Below, one piece after another: positions 45,790-56,110 of a stretch of DNA of 64,000 nt. Position 1 is the first letter of the stretch. The number at the start of each line of letters is the position of its first letter. Source of the DNA: Marinomonas aquiplantarum (GTDB lineage: Bacteria > Pseudomonadota > Gammaproteobacteria > Pseudomonadales > Marinomonadaceae); contig NZ_QNRF01000003.1 in NCBI RefSeq assembly GCF_003314975.1, positions 1 to 64,000 on the forward strand. Direction: 5' to 3'. Under the pieces are notes generated by a model, which was not told where the DNA came from, did not search any database, and worked only from the letters and a program-made list of their open reading frames with translations. The position numbers and the translations under genes are program-made.

Positions 45790-45828
45790 AAAAAAGCTCC
45801 TCAATGGGATCATTTGTCATCTTGGGTG

Positions 45829-46050
45829 TCATCTCAGTTTAGTCACACCCACTAATTTATTCCTATTATCAAATTCGACTTCAAACAGACCATGAATGCC
45901 TTGGTGGGTGACAAAAGATTGAAACGCGGACAAAGGTAATTGTACCTTACGTCCGTCTAAGCTACTTGCCACTAAATTCTTTGCAGCACCAGCATACATA
46001 GCTTCATATTTAAACGCAGGCAAAGCCACATTTAATACAAGTTTCGCCAT
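45829..46050 (-). CDS. DUF2835-family protein
   Basis: 73 residues with ARxVxLPxxxFQxFVTHxGIxG-type core (KVQLPLSAFQSFVTHQGIHG). The small DUF2835 family is common in gammaproteobacteria and its function is unknown. It is 39 bp upstream of pyrD and probably in the same transcript. Confidence 0.78.
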   Translation of the reverse strand: MAKLVLNVALPAFKYEAMYAGAAKNLVASSLDGRKVQLPLSAFQSFVTHQGIHGLFEVEFDNRNKLVGVTKLR

Positions 46051-46179
46051 TATTCTTTCCTGCGCTTACATTACCCTTACAAAGTTCGCTCTGTGCGTAA
46101 AGATTTGAATCCGATAAGATGGACACTATTATATGGCCTTCACACCTTTTTTGACAGAAGTATAAGGAATCTCAATTCG

Positions 46180-47148
46180 ATGGTAACTCTTGTTGAGCAA
46201 CTAAAAGATCACCTCAATCAAGCCATTATTGGTCAAGAAGAATTAACACACGAATTATTGGTTGCGCTGATCGCCAATGGTCACGTTCTTTTAGAAGGCC
46301 CACCGGGCATCGCCAAAACCACGGCAGCCAAGGCATTAGCGAATACCATAGACAGTCGTTTCCAACGCATTCAGTTTACACCTGACCTGCTTCCAGGCGA
46401 TATAACTGGCTCCGACATTTACCAGCAAGAAACCGGACAGTTTAGTTTTGTCGCCGGGCCCATTATGAATGACATTGTACTCGCCGATGAAATCAACCGC
46501 GCGCCTGCAAAAGTACAATCCGCGTTGCTTGAAGCCATGGGGGAAAAACAAGTCACAGTGGGCAATCAAAGCTACCCTCTACCAGCTTTGTTTTTTGTCA
46601 TCGCCACCCAAAACCCCATTGAGCAAGAAGGCACTTACCCTCTTCCAGAAGCACAACTTGATCGCTTTATGATGAAAATCAACCTTGGCTATCCAAGTGC
46701 CAACAGTGAACTAGAAGTACTTCGCCTCGTTCGACAACAAGATTTGCACAAAACCACGACAGACAAACCGCAAGCACTTTGTCGTCCTGAGCAAATTCTG
46801 GCCTTACAGCAGCAGGCATTAGGCTTATATATGTCTGAAAGTGTTGAGCAATATATTGTGCAATTGGTGGTAGCGACACGCCAACCCGAGCTGTATCTAG
46901 GACAACAAGCGCAAGATTTGAAACTGATTGAATTTGGTGCCAGCCCTCGTGGCACTCTGGCTTTAGATCGTTGTGCGCGTGCCAACGCACTGTTAAACGG
47001 TCGCGATTTCGTCACCCCTGACGATGTTAGACAAGTCGCTTTACCTGTACTTAGGCACAGAATCATTACATCATTTGAAGCTCAAGCCTCTGGACTATCA
47101 ACAGACGACTTACTGAATCGACTTATTAGCCATGTACCAGCGTTATGA
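46180..47148 (+). CDS. MoxR-family AAA+ ATPase
   Basis: 322 residues from ATG 46180 (AAGGA upstream; the frame extends to a GTG at 46093). Walker A is GPPGIAKTT and Walker B is IVLADEINRAP. It heads the DUF58-bat gene set. MoxR proteins act as chaperones for von Willebrand factor A partners, here BatA and BatB. Confidence 0.88.
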   Translation: MVTLVEQLKDHLNQAIIGQEELTHELLVALIANGHVLLEGPPGIAKTTAAKALANTIDSRFQRIQFTPDLLPGDITGSDIYQQETGQFSFVAGPIMNDIVLADEINRAPAKVQSALLEAMGEKQVTVGNQSYPLPALFFVIATQNPIEQEGTYPLPEAQLDRFMMKINLGYPSANSELEVLRLVRQQDLHKTTTDKPQALCRPEQILALQQQALGLYMSESVEQYIVQLVVATRQPELYLGQQAQDLKLIEFGASPRGTLALDRCARANALLNGRDFVTPDDVRQVALPVLRHRIITSFEAQASGLSTDDLLNRLISHVPAL

Positions 47149-47162
47149 TTAACCCGATATAA

Positions 47163-48080
47163 ATGACTATGAGCGCTCTTTTAGCCCCCTCTTCACCAGA
47201 ATTACAAGAAGTGGATTTTGCCCAATTAGGGCATTACGCCAAACACCTTGGACGCGCCCCAAGAGCTCACCACTTCGCTCTGACCAGTGGTGAGCGCCAC
47301 GCCCATCTTAAAGGGCAAGGTTTAGAAATGTTGGAACTTCGTGCTTATCAAGCCAGCGATGATTTACGCCACATTGATTGGCGCGTGACCGCTCGAACAG
47401 GTCAAGCTCAGACTCGTCTCTATGCACAAGAAAACGAACACCAAAGACTGCTCCTAATGGACCTTTCAAGTGAGGCCTATTTCGGTACAAAACACAGCTT
47501 CATTTCAACTCGTTTTGTGCAGTTAGCAGGCATCATTGCTTGGCGCACAAAACAACAAGGTGACAAACTTTCTTATCGCCTGTGCTTTGGCGGACAAGAT
47601 ATTTGGCAACAAACAACGCCTCTGTTACCAAAATTATTTCACCCCTTATCGCAAGCCAGCTTAATACAATCACGTCATCACGCAACGCCTGCACTGCAAA
47701 TACTGACGCCAAACCCTGTCAGTCTAAAAGCTCGCAATAAAGATGTGATTATTTTGACCGACAAACAACAGCTCGGTCGACCTGAAACCCTTTATTTAAA
47801 GCAGCTTGCACAGCACAACAAGGTATTCTGGGTGCAAATAATAGACGTCAACACTTTTAAGCTCGTTCCAGGACAATATCAGATAAAAAGTGTTTCTGGT
47901 GAGTCTATAGTGCACGTCAGCAAACACAGTTCAAATTTGGCTCAGCAAGCTTTTCAAAAACAAAATCAACAACTAAAAAAACAGCTAAATCAGCTCGACA
48001 TTGAGCATCTGGTATTTGATTTATCTGAGCCTCCCGAAGGCATCGCTCGCTACTTACTGTCATTAGGAGCCATTGGATAA
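47163..48080 (+). CDS. DUF58-family protein
   Basis: 305 residues with the conserved DLRHIDWRVTARTG near residue 72 and a vWA-like fold. DUF58 genes nearly always follow moxR. The stop overlaps the next start as TAATG. Confidence 0.85.
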   Translation: MTMSALLAPSSPELQEVDFAQLGHYAKHLGRAPRAHHFALTSGERHAHLKGQGLEMLELRAYQASDDLRHIDWRVTARTGQAQTRLYAQENEHQRLLLMDLSSEAYFGTKHSFISTRFVQLAGIIAWRTKQQGDKLSYRLCFGGQDIWQQTTPLLPKLFHPLSQASLIQSRHHATPALQILTPNPVSLKARNKDVIILTDKQQLGRPETLYLKQLAQHNKVFWVQIIDVNTFKLVPGQYQIKSVSGESIVHVSKHSSNLAQQAFQKQNQQLKKQLNQLDIEHLVFDLSEPPEGIARYLLSLGAIG

Positions 48081-48553
48081 TGACTCAAGCATCGCCTGTC
48101 GACTTACCAAATAAAGGCTATTTATTGCCCGATGCCGTTGCCATGTGGCCACCCGCTTGGTGGACTTGGCTTGTGCTTGCCTTGTTATGCGCGTTGCTGA
48201 TTAGCTCTCTATGGTGGTTATTAAAGCGACATAAGAAACGAGCGTATCGACGAGAAGCCCTAATCATTTTGAAACAGCAAACAAACCAAGACTTAACCGC
48301 CAGTCATATCATTTTATGCCACGAACTGATTCGCCGTTGCCTCATCAGCTCAGGCAAGGAACAACAAGCGGCCCTAAGCAGCCGAGATTTAATGGCTGTT
48401 TTAGACCAACATATGACAAAAAGACATAACTTTGCACAGCTCGGTGACGCCTTTATCCTCGCGCCATATCAAGCCAACATCGAGGTCAATGCCAAAGAGA
48501 TTGAGAAAATGATATCAACCACTCGTTATTGGATTAGGAAACACCATGCTTGA
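48080..48553 (+). CDS. DUF4381-family membrane protein
   Basis: 157 residues. One membrane segment (about 30-50, WWTWLVLALLCALLISSLWW), then a cytoplasmic helical domain. DUF4381 is the usual third gene of bat operons. It overlaps batA by 8 bases. Confidence 0.82.
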   Translation: MTQASPVDLPNKGYLLPDAVAMWPPAWWTWLVLALLCALLISSLWWLLKRHKKRAYRREALIILKQQTNQDLTASHIILCHELIRRCLISSGKEQQAALSSRDLMAVLDQHMTKRHNFAQLGDAFILAPYQANIEVNAKEIEKMISTTRYWIRKHHA

Positions 48554-49544
48554 ATTTGTCTGGCCTTGGTTCCTGATTGTCTTGCCCATACCGTTATTGG
48601 CTCGCTGGTTACCCAGTGCCAAACCAAGCAGTGATGCATTATGGTGGGCACAGTCTCAGCACCTTATCCAACATCAAGATAAGTCAACGAGCTATGGTCA
48701 ATCCCTATTAGGCAAAAGCTTCTTGTGGTTGGCTTGGATACTGTTAGTGATTGCGATTAGTCGCCCAACCTGGGTCGGAGAACCAACACAAGTCACCCCA
48801 TCCGGGCGCGATTTACTCATTGCTTTAGACTTATCAGGCAGCATGAAAATAACCGATATGACACTCAATCAGCAAACCGCTGATCGCTTACAGGCCGCCA
48901 AAGCGGTACTGACTGATTTCATAGACAAACGTCGCGGCGATCGCATTGGTATCATTGTGTTTGGCACAAAAGCGTTTCTTCAAGCACCTTTGAGCTTTGA
49001 CACCAAAACCATCAACCAGCTCGTCCAAGAAACGCAAATTGGCTTTGCTGGACAAAGAACGGCCATCGGAGACGCTATTGGCTTGGGCATTAAACGCCTA
49101 GAAGGTAAAGCGGCTGATCAAAAAGTATTGATTCTTATGACCGATGGCGCCAACACAGCAGGACGCGTCCAGCCTAGCCAAGCTGCCGCCTTTGCCGCAT
49201 CCCAAGATGTTCGCATCCATACTATAGGGATCGGAGCGGACAGCATGATGGTACGAGGATTTTTTGGCCCCAAAGAAGTCAATCCATCCAGCGATCTTGA
49301 TGAAGCACTATTAAAAGACATTGCCTCTCAAACCGGCGGTCAATATTTTCGCGCCAAAAGCACCGAAGATTTACAACGCATCTACCAACAACTGGATGAA
49401 ATGGAACCCACCCCTTCAGAAGACGTTTGGCAGCGCCCTGTGACCTCATTTTTTCATTGGTTTGCTCTGCTCGCTATCTTAAACTTTGGCCTCTCTTTGG
49501 TTGCTAATAATGGCTATTATTTAAGCAAAAGGGGGCGCACATGA
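48546..49544 (+). CDS. batA: BatA-like vWA membrane protein
   Basis: 332 residues. N-terminal and C-terminal membrane segments flank a von Willebrand A domain (about 90-285) with an intact MIDAS (ALDLSGSM, then TDGANT). Named after Bacteroides aerotolerance genes; its molecular role is unsettled. Confidence 0.85.
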   Translation: MLEFVWPWFLIVLPIPLLARWLPSAKPSSDALWWAQSQHLIQHQDKSTSYGQSLLGKSFLWLAWILLVIAISRPTWVGEPTQVTPSGRDLLIALDLSGSMKITDMTLNQQTADRLQAAKAVLTDFIDKRRGDRIGIIVFGTKAFLQAPLSFDTKTINQLVQETQIGFAGQRTAIGDAIGLGIKRLEGKAADQKVLILMTDGANTAGRVQPSQAAAFAASQDVRIHTIGIGADSMMVRGFFGPKEVNPSSDLDEALLKDIASQTGGQYFRAKSTEDLQRIYQQLDEMEPTPSEDVWQRPVTSFFHWFALLAILNFGLSLVANNGYYLSKRGRT

Positions 49545-51253
49545 CGCTCGCCGACACCCTACATTTTGAACGCCCATGGTGGCTACTTTGTATTCCGGTG
49601 ACCTGGTTATTGGCATGGTTATTTGATGGCAAAAAAACACAACAGAAGCAGCTCAACCAACTTGTGGACGCTCACCTACTCCCCTATTTACAAGCCTCTT
49701 CTTCACAACCTGCGCTTAATAAATGGCTTGGTGTGCTTTGCCTATCACTTTGCTGGATCGGCTTAACGGGGATAAGCTGGCAACAATCTCCCCATAAAAT
49801 GTACACCAACACTCAGCAAACCATCTTTGTTGTCGATCAATCTCTCTCTATGTACGCAACTGATATCAAACCCAATCGCCAAACACAATTAAAACAAACC
49901 GTTCGCGATATTTTAAATCACAGCCAGGGTGGCGATGTCGCTTTAGTGGCTTACGCTGGTGACAGTTATGTCATTAGCCCATTTAGCCAAGATAAAGAAA
50001 CCATCATTCATTTTCTGCTGGCATTAGAACCCATTATCATGCCGGTTTATGGCAACCACCTCAGTCAAGCCATTGAAACGGCATTAAGCTTAAATAAAGC
50101 CGCGTCATCGCTACACTTGATTGTATTGACCGACGATCTCGCCGACAGAGATAAAGACGCCATTCCAGACTTACTGGACGACAAAAATATCACATTCGAC
50201 CTAATCGCTTTTGGTACAGAAAAAGGCAGCCCAATCAAATTGCCTAATGAGCGCATACTAAAAAAATCAGGCCAGACCATTATTCCAAGCACGCCTTTAA
50301 CGGAACTTGAAAACTTCACCCATGATCTAGGAGGACATTTTTACCATGGCCGCCTAGATCAACAAGCATTACAGCAAATCAATCGACATCAGCCTCAACA
50401 AAATCAAAATAAACAGGCCGATAATAAAAGCATTGTTTGGCAAGACCAAGGCCACTGGTTTGCTTTACCTTTTTTAATGTGGCTTGCTTACCAATTCCGC
50501 CGCGGCGTGCTTTTCTTTCTATTGATCGGCATGTTTTCAACGCCCAGTAAAACACTGTATGCCTCCCCGCTGGATTGGTTTAAGACACCTGACCAACAGG
50601 CACAACAAGCCGTTAATGAAGGTGACTGGCAAACCGCAGAAAAACTCTTCAAGCGACCAGATTGGCAAGCGGCCTCCTCATACGCCATAGAAAAATACGA
50701 CCGCACCATCCAATTATTAGAGCAATCCAATCGCCAAGCTGCCGATAACTACAACCTCGGCAACGCCTATGCGCTTGCAGGCCAAACAGACAAAGCCATA
50801 GAGTCCTACGAAAAAGCACTTGAGCAAGACCCACAGCTGAGCGCAGCAAAAGAAAATCTTGAGTACCTAAAGCAGCAACAGCAAAGCAATCAATCACCAC
50901 AAGATACTAACAAGCCGTCGCCAACAACCAACCAACATCAAGACCAATCGTCCGATGGACAGCAATCCAAACAAAAAAACGACTCTGACGATGCAAAAAA
51001 TTCTGACAAAACGAACGAAACACAAGACAAAGACCAACCACCAAAGGATAATGGTCAAACAGAGACAGGCAATAAACCGTCTGCACAAACAAATACTCAG
51101 CAAAACCTAGAAAGCAAACAAGCCCTAGAACAGTGGTTACGTCAGATTCAAGACGATCCCGGCAGCTTGTTACAACGCAAACTAGAGTATCTGCATCAAG
51201 AAAAACGTAATCAAAATTTATTAATGCAAGAGGATGGGATGAACCCATGGTAA
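49541..51253 (+). CDS. BatB-BatC-like vWA/TPR membrane protein
   Basis: 570 residues. Two N-terminal membrane segments, a vWA domain (about 95-285, MIDAS DQSLSM), a further membrane segment (about 310-335), then TPR repeats (about 350-450, NYNLGNAYALAGQTDKAIESYEKAL). A Gln/Asn/Asp/Lys-rich stretch follows (about 450-530). This joins the vWA part of BatB with the TPR part of BatC in one chain. It overlaps batA by 4 bases and the batD gene by 7. Confidence 0.83.
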   Translation: MTLADTLHFERPWWLLCIPVTWLLAWLFDGKKTQQKQLNQLVDAHLLPYLQASSSQPALNKWLGVLCLSLCWIGLTGISWQQSPHKMYTNTQQTIFVVDQSLSMYATDIKPNRQTQLKQTVRDILNHSQGGDVALVAYAGDSYVISPFSQDKETIIHFLLALEPIIMPVYGNHLSQAIETALSLNKAASSLHLIVLTDDLADRDKDAIPDLLDDKNITFDLIAFGTEKGSPIKLPNERILKKSGQTIIPSTPLTELENFTHDLGGHFYHGRLDQQALQQINRHQPQQNQNKQADNKSIVWQDQGHWFALPFLMWLAYQFRRGVLFFLLIGMFSTPSKTLYASPLDWFKTPDQQAQQAVNEGDWQTAEKLFKRPDWQAASSYAIEKYDRTIQLLEQSNRQAADNYNLGNAYALAGQTDKAIESYEKALEQDPQLSAAKENLEYLKQQQQSNQSPQDTNKPSPTTNQHQDQSSDGQQSKQKNDSDDAKNSDKTNETQDKDQPPKDNGQTETGNKPSAQTNTQQNLESKQALEQWLRQIQDDPGSLLQRKLEYLHQEKRNQNLLMQEDGMNPW

Positions 51254-53064
51254 GTCGTCAGTCACAATTCACTTTTTTCCAGTCGCGTTTAAGATCTGTA
51301 TTACAGTCTTGTCTGGTTATAAGTTTATTGGTTGCGGCTCAATCCTCGCTGTATGCCGCCAGTGTGACTGCCAGCCTTAATAAAAATGTTGTGACTGAAA
51401 ATTCGCTCGTACAACTGACCTTAAGAGCCGACTTTAGCGACACAGGAAATGGCCCTGAATTGTCGCCACTGCAGAAAGACTTCGAAATCCTAGGCAAAAG
51501 CCAAAACAGTCAATTTAGTTTCAATCTCGGCACCAGCAAAGCACTCAATTTTTGGGTAATCTCTCTCATGCCAAAATCGGTTGGCACCCTTGAGATCCCG
51601 CCAATTAAGATTGGTGACCATCAATCACAAGCCATTAAATTGCAGGTCAATAGCGCGCCTCAATTGTTAGACGACAATGGCAACCCACCTGTCATCATGA
51701 AGCTGCAGGCCTCCAACGTTGAGCCTTATTTACAACAACAAGTCATCTTGAGCGTTAAACTCTATACGTCTGTCGCTCTACAAAACGCCAATCGCTCTGT
51801 ACCAGCACAGCCAAATCTTGTCATTGAGCGCCTCATCGATGATCAAATGAATTACGAAACCATCAATGGCACGCAATATCAGGTCATCACTCGCGAATAC
51901 CTGAGTTTCCCTCAGCGCAGTGGCCCTATGACCATTCCACCACAAAGCGTACAAGCCATGATCAATACGTCCTCGGGACGAAAGCTAATCAAGGTACAAA
52001 GTGAGCCTCTAAACTTGCAAGTTCTACCAATACCAGCAAGCTATACAGCCGACTCTTGGTTACCCAGCGAAGAAGTAACCATAAGTACCAAACTGACCGC
52101 CGCCACCGATACGCCAAGGGTTGGTGACACCCTAATGTGGGAAATTAATGTTCGCGCAAAAGGCTCGCTACCAGAGCAAATCCCAACATTGGATTTCAAT
52201 AGCACCCGCCAATATAAGCTATACCCTCAGCCACCTAAATTTAGCAACCAAAAAACCGTTCTAGGTGTCACAGGAGAGCAAAACATACAGGTTGAAGTCG
52301 TACCAACTGCTGATGGCGAACTCACGCTGCCAGACATTGACATTACTTACTGGAATACGAAAACGCGACAGCTAGCTCACGCCACAGCCAAGACACAAGG
52401 CATCCTCATTGCCGCGTTACCGACAGCCCAAAATACAAACCCCAAACCCGACATAGACACTTCGCCGTTGCCAGCACAACCTAGCTCCACTGCCCCTATA
52501 TCCTTGGTAAAAAAACCTGAACCGGCAAAAGCAGCAACATTGAATGATCAAGCAAGCATGGCTTCGTCACCTGAACAACAAGAAAGCACTTCACTGTCAC
52601 TTCGTGACTGGGTTATCTATGCCCTTTTAACGGTGGCTAGCTTACTTTTGATCGCTGGTTTGTATAAGCGCTTCAAGAAATCAGAAACAGACCTCCCCAC
52701 GGAAGCCAGCGTCCCCACTTTGCAGGAATTCGCTCCTTTATCCACGCCTGATGAGGCAAGCGCCTTTAACATTTTGATTCAGTGCTGCCGACAAAATCAA
52801 CTTTCTGAGTTACGCGCAAACCTGCTAGAATGGGCTCGCCATCGCTGGGGAGACCATGAAATTCGTACGCTAGATGACATCAAACGCTTAACTTCTGTAC
52901 AGGTAACGCAGTTATTAATGGAAGCCGAGTTAATGATGTATTCCAACAATCCGATGCACGAATGGCAAGGCAATCCACTTGCTGATGCGCTTGAGGAATA
53001 TTCAAGCGGCCAAGCAAAGCCATCGCAAGCGAGTCAGCTAAAAGCCTTATATCCGAATTTTTAA
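51247..53064 (+). CDS. BatD-like protein
   Basis: 605 residues. A signal peptide (about 1-38), a large periplasmic region of Ig-like strands, and a C-terminal membrane segment (about 455-475) with a cytoplasmic tail. The BatD family. It is the last gene of the operon. Confidence 0.85.
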   Translation: MVSRQSQFTFFQSRLRSVLQSCLVISLLVAAQSSLYAASVTASLNKNVVTENSLVQLTLRADFSDTGNGPELSPLQKDFEILGKSQNSQFSFNLGTSKALNFWVISLMPKSVGTLEIPPIKIGDHQSQAIKLQVNSAPQLLDDNGNPPVIMKLQASNVEPYLQQQVILSVKLYTSVALQNANRSVPAQPNLVIERLIDDQMNYETINGTQYQVITREYLSFPQRSGPMTIPPQSVQAMINTSSGRKLIKVQSEPLNLQVLPIPASYTADSWLPSEEVTISTKLTAATDTPRVGDTLMWEINVRAKGSLPEQIPTLDFNSTRQYKLYPQPPKFSNQKTVLGVTGEQNIQVEVVPTADGELTLPDIDITYWNTKTRQLAHATAKTQGILIAALPTAQNTNPKPDIDTSPLPAQPSSTAPISLVKKPEPAKAATLNDQASMASSPEQQESTSLSLRDWVIYALLTVASLLLIAGLYKRFKKSETDLPTEASVPTLQEFAPLSTPDEASAFNILIQCCRQNQLSELRANLLEWARHRWGDHEIRTLDDIKRLTSVQVTQLLMEAELMMYSNNPMHEWQGNPLADALEEYSSGQAKPSQASQLKALYPNF

Positions 53065-53091
53065 AGTTAGATCTTCAAAGGAAATAAAGAC

Positions 53092-54009
53092 ATGACACCA
53101 TATCAATCTGGCATCATCGCAGAACCCTCTAGTGATGCGTGTTTTGTCACTCTTAACGTCAAGCGCTCACGAATGACGGAATTCAAGCAATCATTAGCCA
53201 TGATTCCAGACTTGGTGAGCCAAATCCAAGCGCAATTTCCAAAGGCCGAATTACATGCCGCCATAGGATTTAGCAAACTCATTTGGTCAGAATTGGACAA
53301 CAAGCAACCGCAGGAACTCGACCTATTTCCAGCTCTTAAAGGCCCAGAAATCGAGATCACACCAACGGATGTCGACTTGGTTTTACACATACGTGCAATG
53401 CGTCATGATGCTAGCTTCCAACTCACTCAAAGCTTATTCGCTCTTTTCGGTGATAGCGTCGAACTTGTCGAAGAAGTGCAGTGTTTTCTTTATAAAGACA
53501 GCCGTGACCTAACAGGCTTTGTCGATGGCACAGAAAACCCTCAGGGAGAACAGCGTAAAGCGGTTGCCTTAGTTGGCGACGAGGATGCAGACTACCGCCA
53601 CGGCTCATATTTCAACTTGATGCGCTTTTCACACAATCTTACCAAGTGGCAAAAAGAAGATTTAAAAACACAAGAAGACACATACGGTCGCACCAAAGAA
53701 GACAACGAAGAATATCCATCTGCTGATAAATCCCCTAACGCCCACACCAAGCGTACTTCACTAAAAGACGAAGATGGCAAATCCATTGAAATTCTTCGCC
53801 AAAGTATGCCATACGGCAATCTAAACGATCAGGGGTTAATGTTTGCAAGTTACGGAAAAAGCGCAAGTCACTTTAACCTAATGCTAAAGAGCATGATTTT
53901 AGGCGACGAACAAGGTCACACTGATCACCTAATGAGGTACACCACAGCCAAGACGGCTCAGGCTTTCTTTATGCCACCTACTACCTGGTTTCATAAGTTC
54001 CAGTCATAA
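53092..54009 (+). CDS. DyP-type heme peroxidase
   Basis: 305 residues with the GxxDG-type motif GFVDGTENPQG near 142-152, which holds the catalytic Asp. The length and YRHGSYFNLMRFSHN point to the YfeX-like branch. No signal peptide. No encapsulin gene is adjacent. It follows the bat operon with its own AGGAAA site and has a terminator. Confidence 0.88.
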   Translation: MTPYQSGIIAEPSSDACFVTLNVKRSRMTEFKQSLAMIPDLVSQIQAQFPKAELHAAIGFSKLIWSELDNKQPQELDLFPALKGPEIEITPTDVDLVLHIRAMRHDASFQLTQSLFALFGDSVELVEEVQCFLYKDSRDLTGFVDGTENPQGEQRKAVALVGDEDADYRHGSYFNLMRFSHNLTKWQKEDLKTQEDTYGRTKEDNEEYPSADKSPNAHTKRTSLKDEDGKSIEILRQSMPYGNLNDQGLMFASYGKSASHFNLMLKSMILGDEQGHTDHLMRYTTAKTAQAFFMPPTTWFHKFQS

Positions 54010-54070
54010 CAGACGGGATCTAAAACCGAATACAGTAAACAAAGTACTTCCGTTCAGAACAGACAAAACC

Positions 54071-54102
54071 AAAAAAGCCACTTCATTGAAGTGGCTTTTT
54101 TT
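54071..54102. terminator. Bidirectional terminator between the DyP and ppiD genes
   Basis: AAAAAAGCCACTTC and GAAGTGGCTTTTTT form a 14-bp stem around ATT. Confidence 0.9.
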
Positions 54103-54124
54103 ATAGCAAATCGCTTAATAACGA

Positions 54125-55948
54125 TTAACGCTCGATATCAGCCTGATTCGTTAGGTAAGCCTGCTGAGACTCTGTGCTCATGCTTGCTTGATTCTGACTC
54201 AAATAACGCTCGTAGGCTTGCTGTTGCTCATCAGAGACAGGCTCCGTACCAACAGCAACTTGATTCAAACGAATCAAAGCGACATCGCCATTCGACATGT
54301 CTTTAATGTCCGTAACGGGACCTTGATCTGGGTGCGGTAAAGAGAAAGCCAACGACGTGATTTCATCTTGCCCACGCTTAGCACTTTCAACGCTTGTCCA
54401 CTGTGTTGAAGAAGAAGCCTTCGCAGCAAGCGCTTTTTCTTTCAACGATGCCAATGCTTTATCCTGAATAACGATGGACGCTACTTGATCTTTCACTTCG
54501 TCGAAACTCTGTACTGACTCCGGCTGATGATCGTTGAGATGAATAACAACCACTTCGTCGTCATTTAATTCAATCAAATCACTGTTTTGACCATCTTCTA
54601 ATACTGAGGTTCCAAACGCTGCCGCAATCACAGCGGCATTGGCCGTTACATCATCCGTACCACCTTGGCGACCAAAGTAAGCACTCTGCAACACATCAAC
54701 ACCGTACTCTTTAGCAATACCTTCTAGGTTATCACTCGCATAAGCTAGGTCAGTAATATCTTCATGAGCAGTGAGTAACGCATCACGCGTTTTGTCTGCC
54801 ATTAAAGACTCTGTGAGTTGCGCTTTTTCAGACTCAAAGCTAGGCACATCTACTTTAGACACCTCATCGAGTTGAATTAGATGGATGCCATAATCCGTTT
54901 TAGCTTCTTTTACATCGCCCTGCTGCATAGAGAACAAGACATTTTCAAAGGCTTCATCCATTGACCCTTTCTCAATGAAGCCCAAGTAGCCGCCATCATT
55001 TTTAGAACCAATATCATCAGAATATTGCTCAGCCAAGCTTGCAAAGCTTTCGCCTGCCGCTAGCTTGTCTTCCACTTCTTTCACAATAGCTTGTGCTTCT
55101 GCTGAAGAACGATCAGCCGTTTCAATCAGTATATGAGAAGCCGATCGCTCTTCTGGCGCGGTCTCAGCCACTAAAGCTTGATACGCATTTTGTAATTCAG
55201 CATCTGTGACTTGCACCTTACTGGCGAAATCAGCGCTGGATACGACAACATAATCTACTTTCACCTGCTCAGGTGTCTTAAAGCCGTCCTTATGCTCATC
55301 ATAGTAAGCCTGTAGCTCTGCATCTGTAACGCTGGTTTGTTCAGACTCATCCGCTAAAGAAAACGAAACATAATCATAACTACGCACTTGCGACTGTAAA
55401 TTGGTTACCACATCCGTTTGATAAGGCAACACAAACTCAGAACCGGCAATGGCATTACGTGGCTGCTGAATTAAAACATCTTGCTTGATACGTTCTTTAA
55501 ATGCCAAAGGCGTAAAACCTAAAGAACGCAAAAAGTTCAGATACTTGGTTTGATCGAATTGTCCGTTGGTCTGAAATTGTTCAGCCTGCAACAAATACGT
55601 ATTTACCTGTTCATCTGACACGCCCAAACCAAGCTCATCGGCCTGATTGGCTAATACGGCACGCTGGATAAGTTCATCCAAAGCGCGACGCTGTAATAAA
55701 TTGTCTTCTAGTAACGCCGGATTAATCTGACTTCCCATCATGGAAATCAACTGGCGACGTTGAGTTTCCGCGCCTTGCAACATTTGTGTACGGGTGATTT
55801 CAACTCCGTCCACTTCGGCCACTTTATCGGAAGAATTAAAACTCGTAACCAAGGCGTCAACGCCAAATAGAGCAAAAGTCACGACGATAAAACCAACAAT
55901 GATCTTGACAACAATGCCTTGTGACTTATCTCTGATATCTTGGAGCAT
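54125..55948 (-). CDS. ppiD: Periplasmic folding chaperone PpiD
   Basis: 607 residues from ATG 55948, which has GGAGG 5 bases upstream. An N-terminal membrane anchor (about 12-34) is followed by a SurA-like N-domain and a parvulin domain (about 265-355). PpiD assists outer-membrane proteins leaving the Sec translocon. Position next to hupB is the usual gammaproteobacterial order. Confidence 0.92.
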   Translation of the reverse strand: MLQDIRDKSQGIVVKIIVGFIVVTFALFGVDALVTSFNSSDKVAEVDGVEITRTQMLQGAETQRRQLISMMGSQINPALLEDNLLQRRALDELIQRAVLANQADELGLGVSDEQVNTYLLQAEQFQTNGQFDQTKYLNFLRSLGFTPLAFKERIKQDVLIQQPRNAIAGSEFVLPYQTDVVTNLQSQVRSYDYVSFSLADESEQTSVTDAELQAYYDEHKDGFKTPEQVKVDYVVVSSADFASKVQVTDAELQNAYQALVAETAPEERSASHILIETADRSSAEAQAIVKEVEDKLAAGESFASLAEQYSDDIGSKNDGGYLGFIEKGSMDEAFENVLFSMQQGDVKEAKTDYGIHLIQLDEVSKVDVPSFESEKAQLTESLMADKTRDALLTAHEDITDLAYASDNLEGIAKEYGVDVLQSAYFGRQGGTDDVTANAAVIAAAFGTSVLEDGQNSDLIELNDDEVVVIHLNDHQPESVQSFDEVKDQVASIVIQDKALASLKEKALAAKASSSTQWTSVESAKRGQDEITSLAFSLPHPDQGPVTDIKDMSNGDVALIRLNQVAVGTEPVSDEQQQAYERYLSQNQASMSTESQQAYLTNQADIER

Positions 55949-55984
55949 TACTGCCTCCACATGAAATTAATAAATTACCTAATA

Positions 55985-56018
55985 AAAAAGGTGTATTCCG
56001 CTTGGAATACACCTTTTT
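55985..56018 (-). terminator. Terminator after hupB-tRNA-Asp
   Basis: AAAAAGGTGTATTCC and GGAATACACCTTTTT form a 15-bp stem around GCTT. Confidence 0.9.
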
Positions 56019-56026
56019 GTATCTAA

Positions 56027-56103
56027 TGGCGGAACAGACGGGACTCGAACCCGCGACCCCCTGCGTGACAGGCAGGTATTCTAACCAACTGAACTACTGC
56101 TCC
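56027..56103 (-). tRNA. tRNA-Asp (GTC)
   Basis: 77 nt including an encoded CCA. Acceptor arms GGAGCAG/CTGTTCC with one G-U, anticodon stem CCTGC/GCAGG with loop CTGTCAC, and T-arm with GTTCGAGTC. It starts 7 bases after the hupB stop, so it is likely processed from the hupB transcript. Confidence 0.95.
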
Positions 56104-56110
56104 AAATGCA

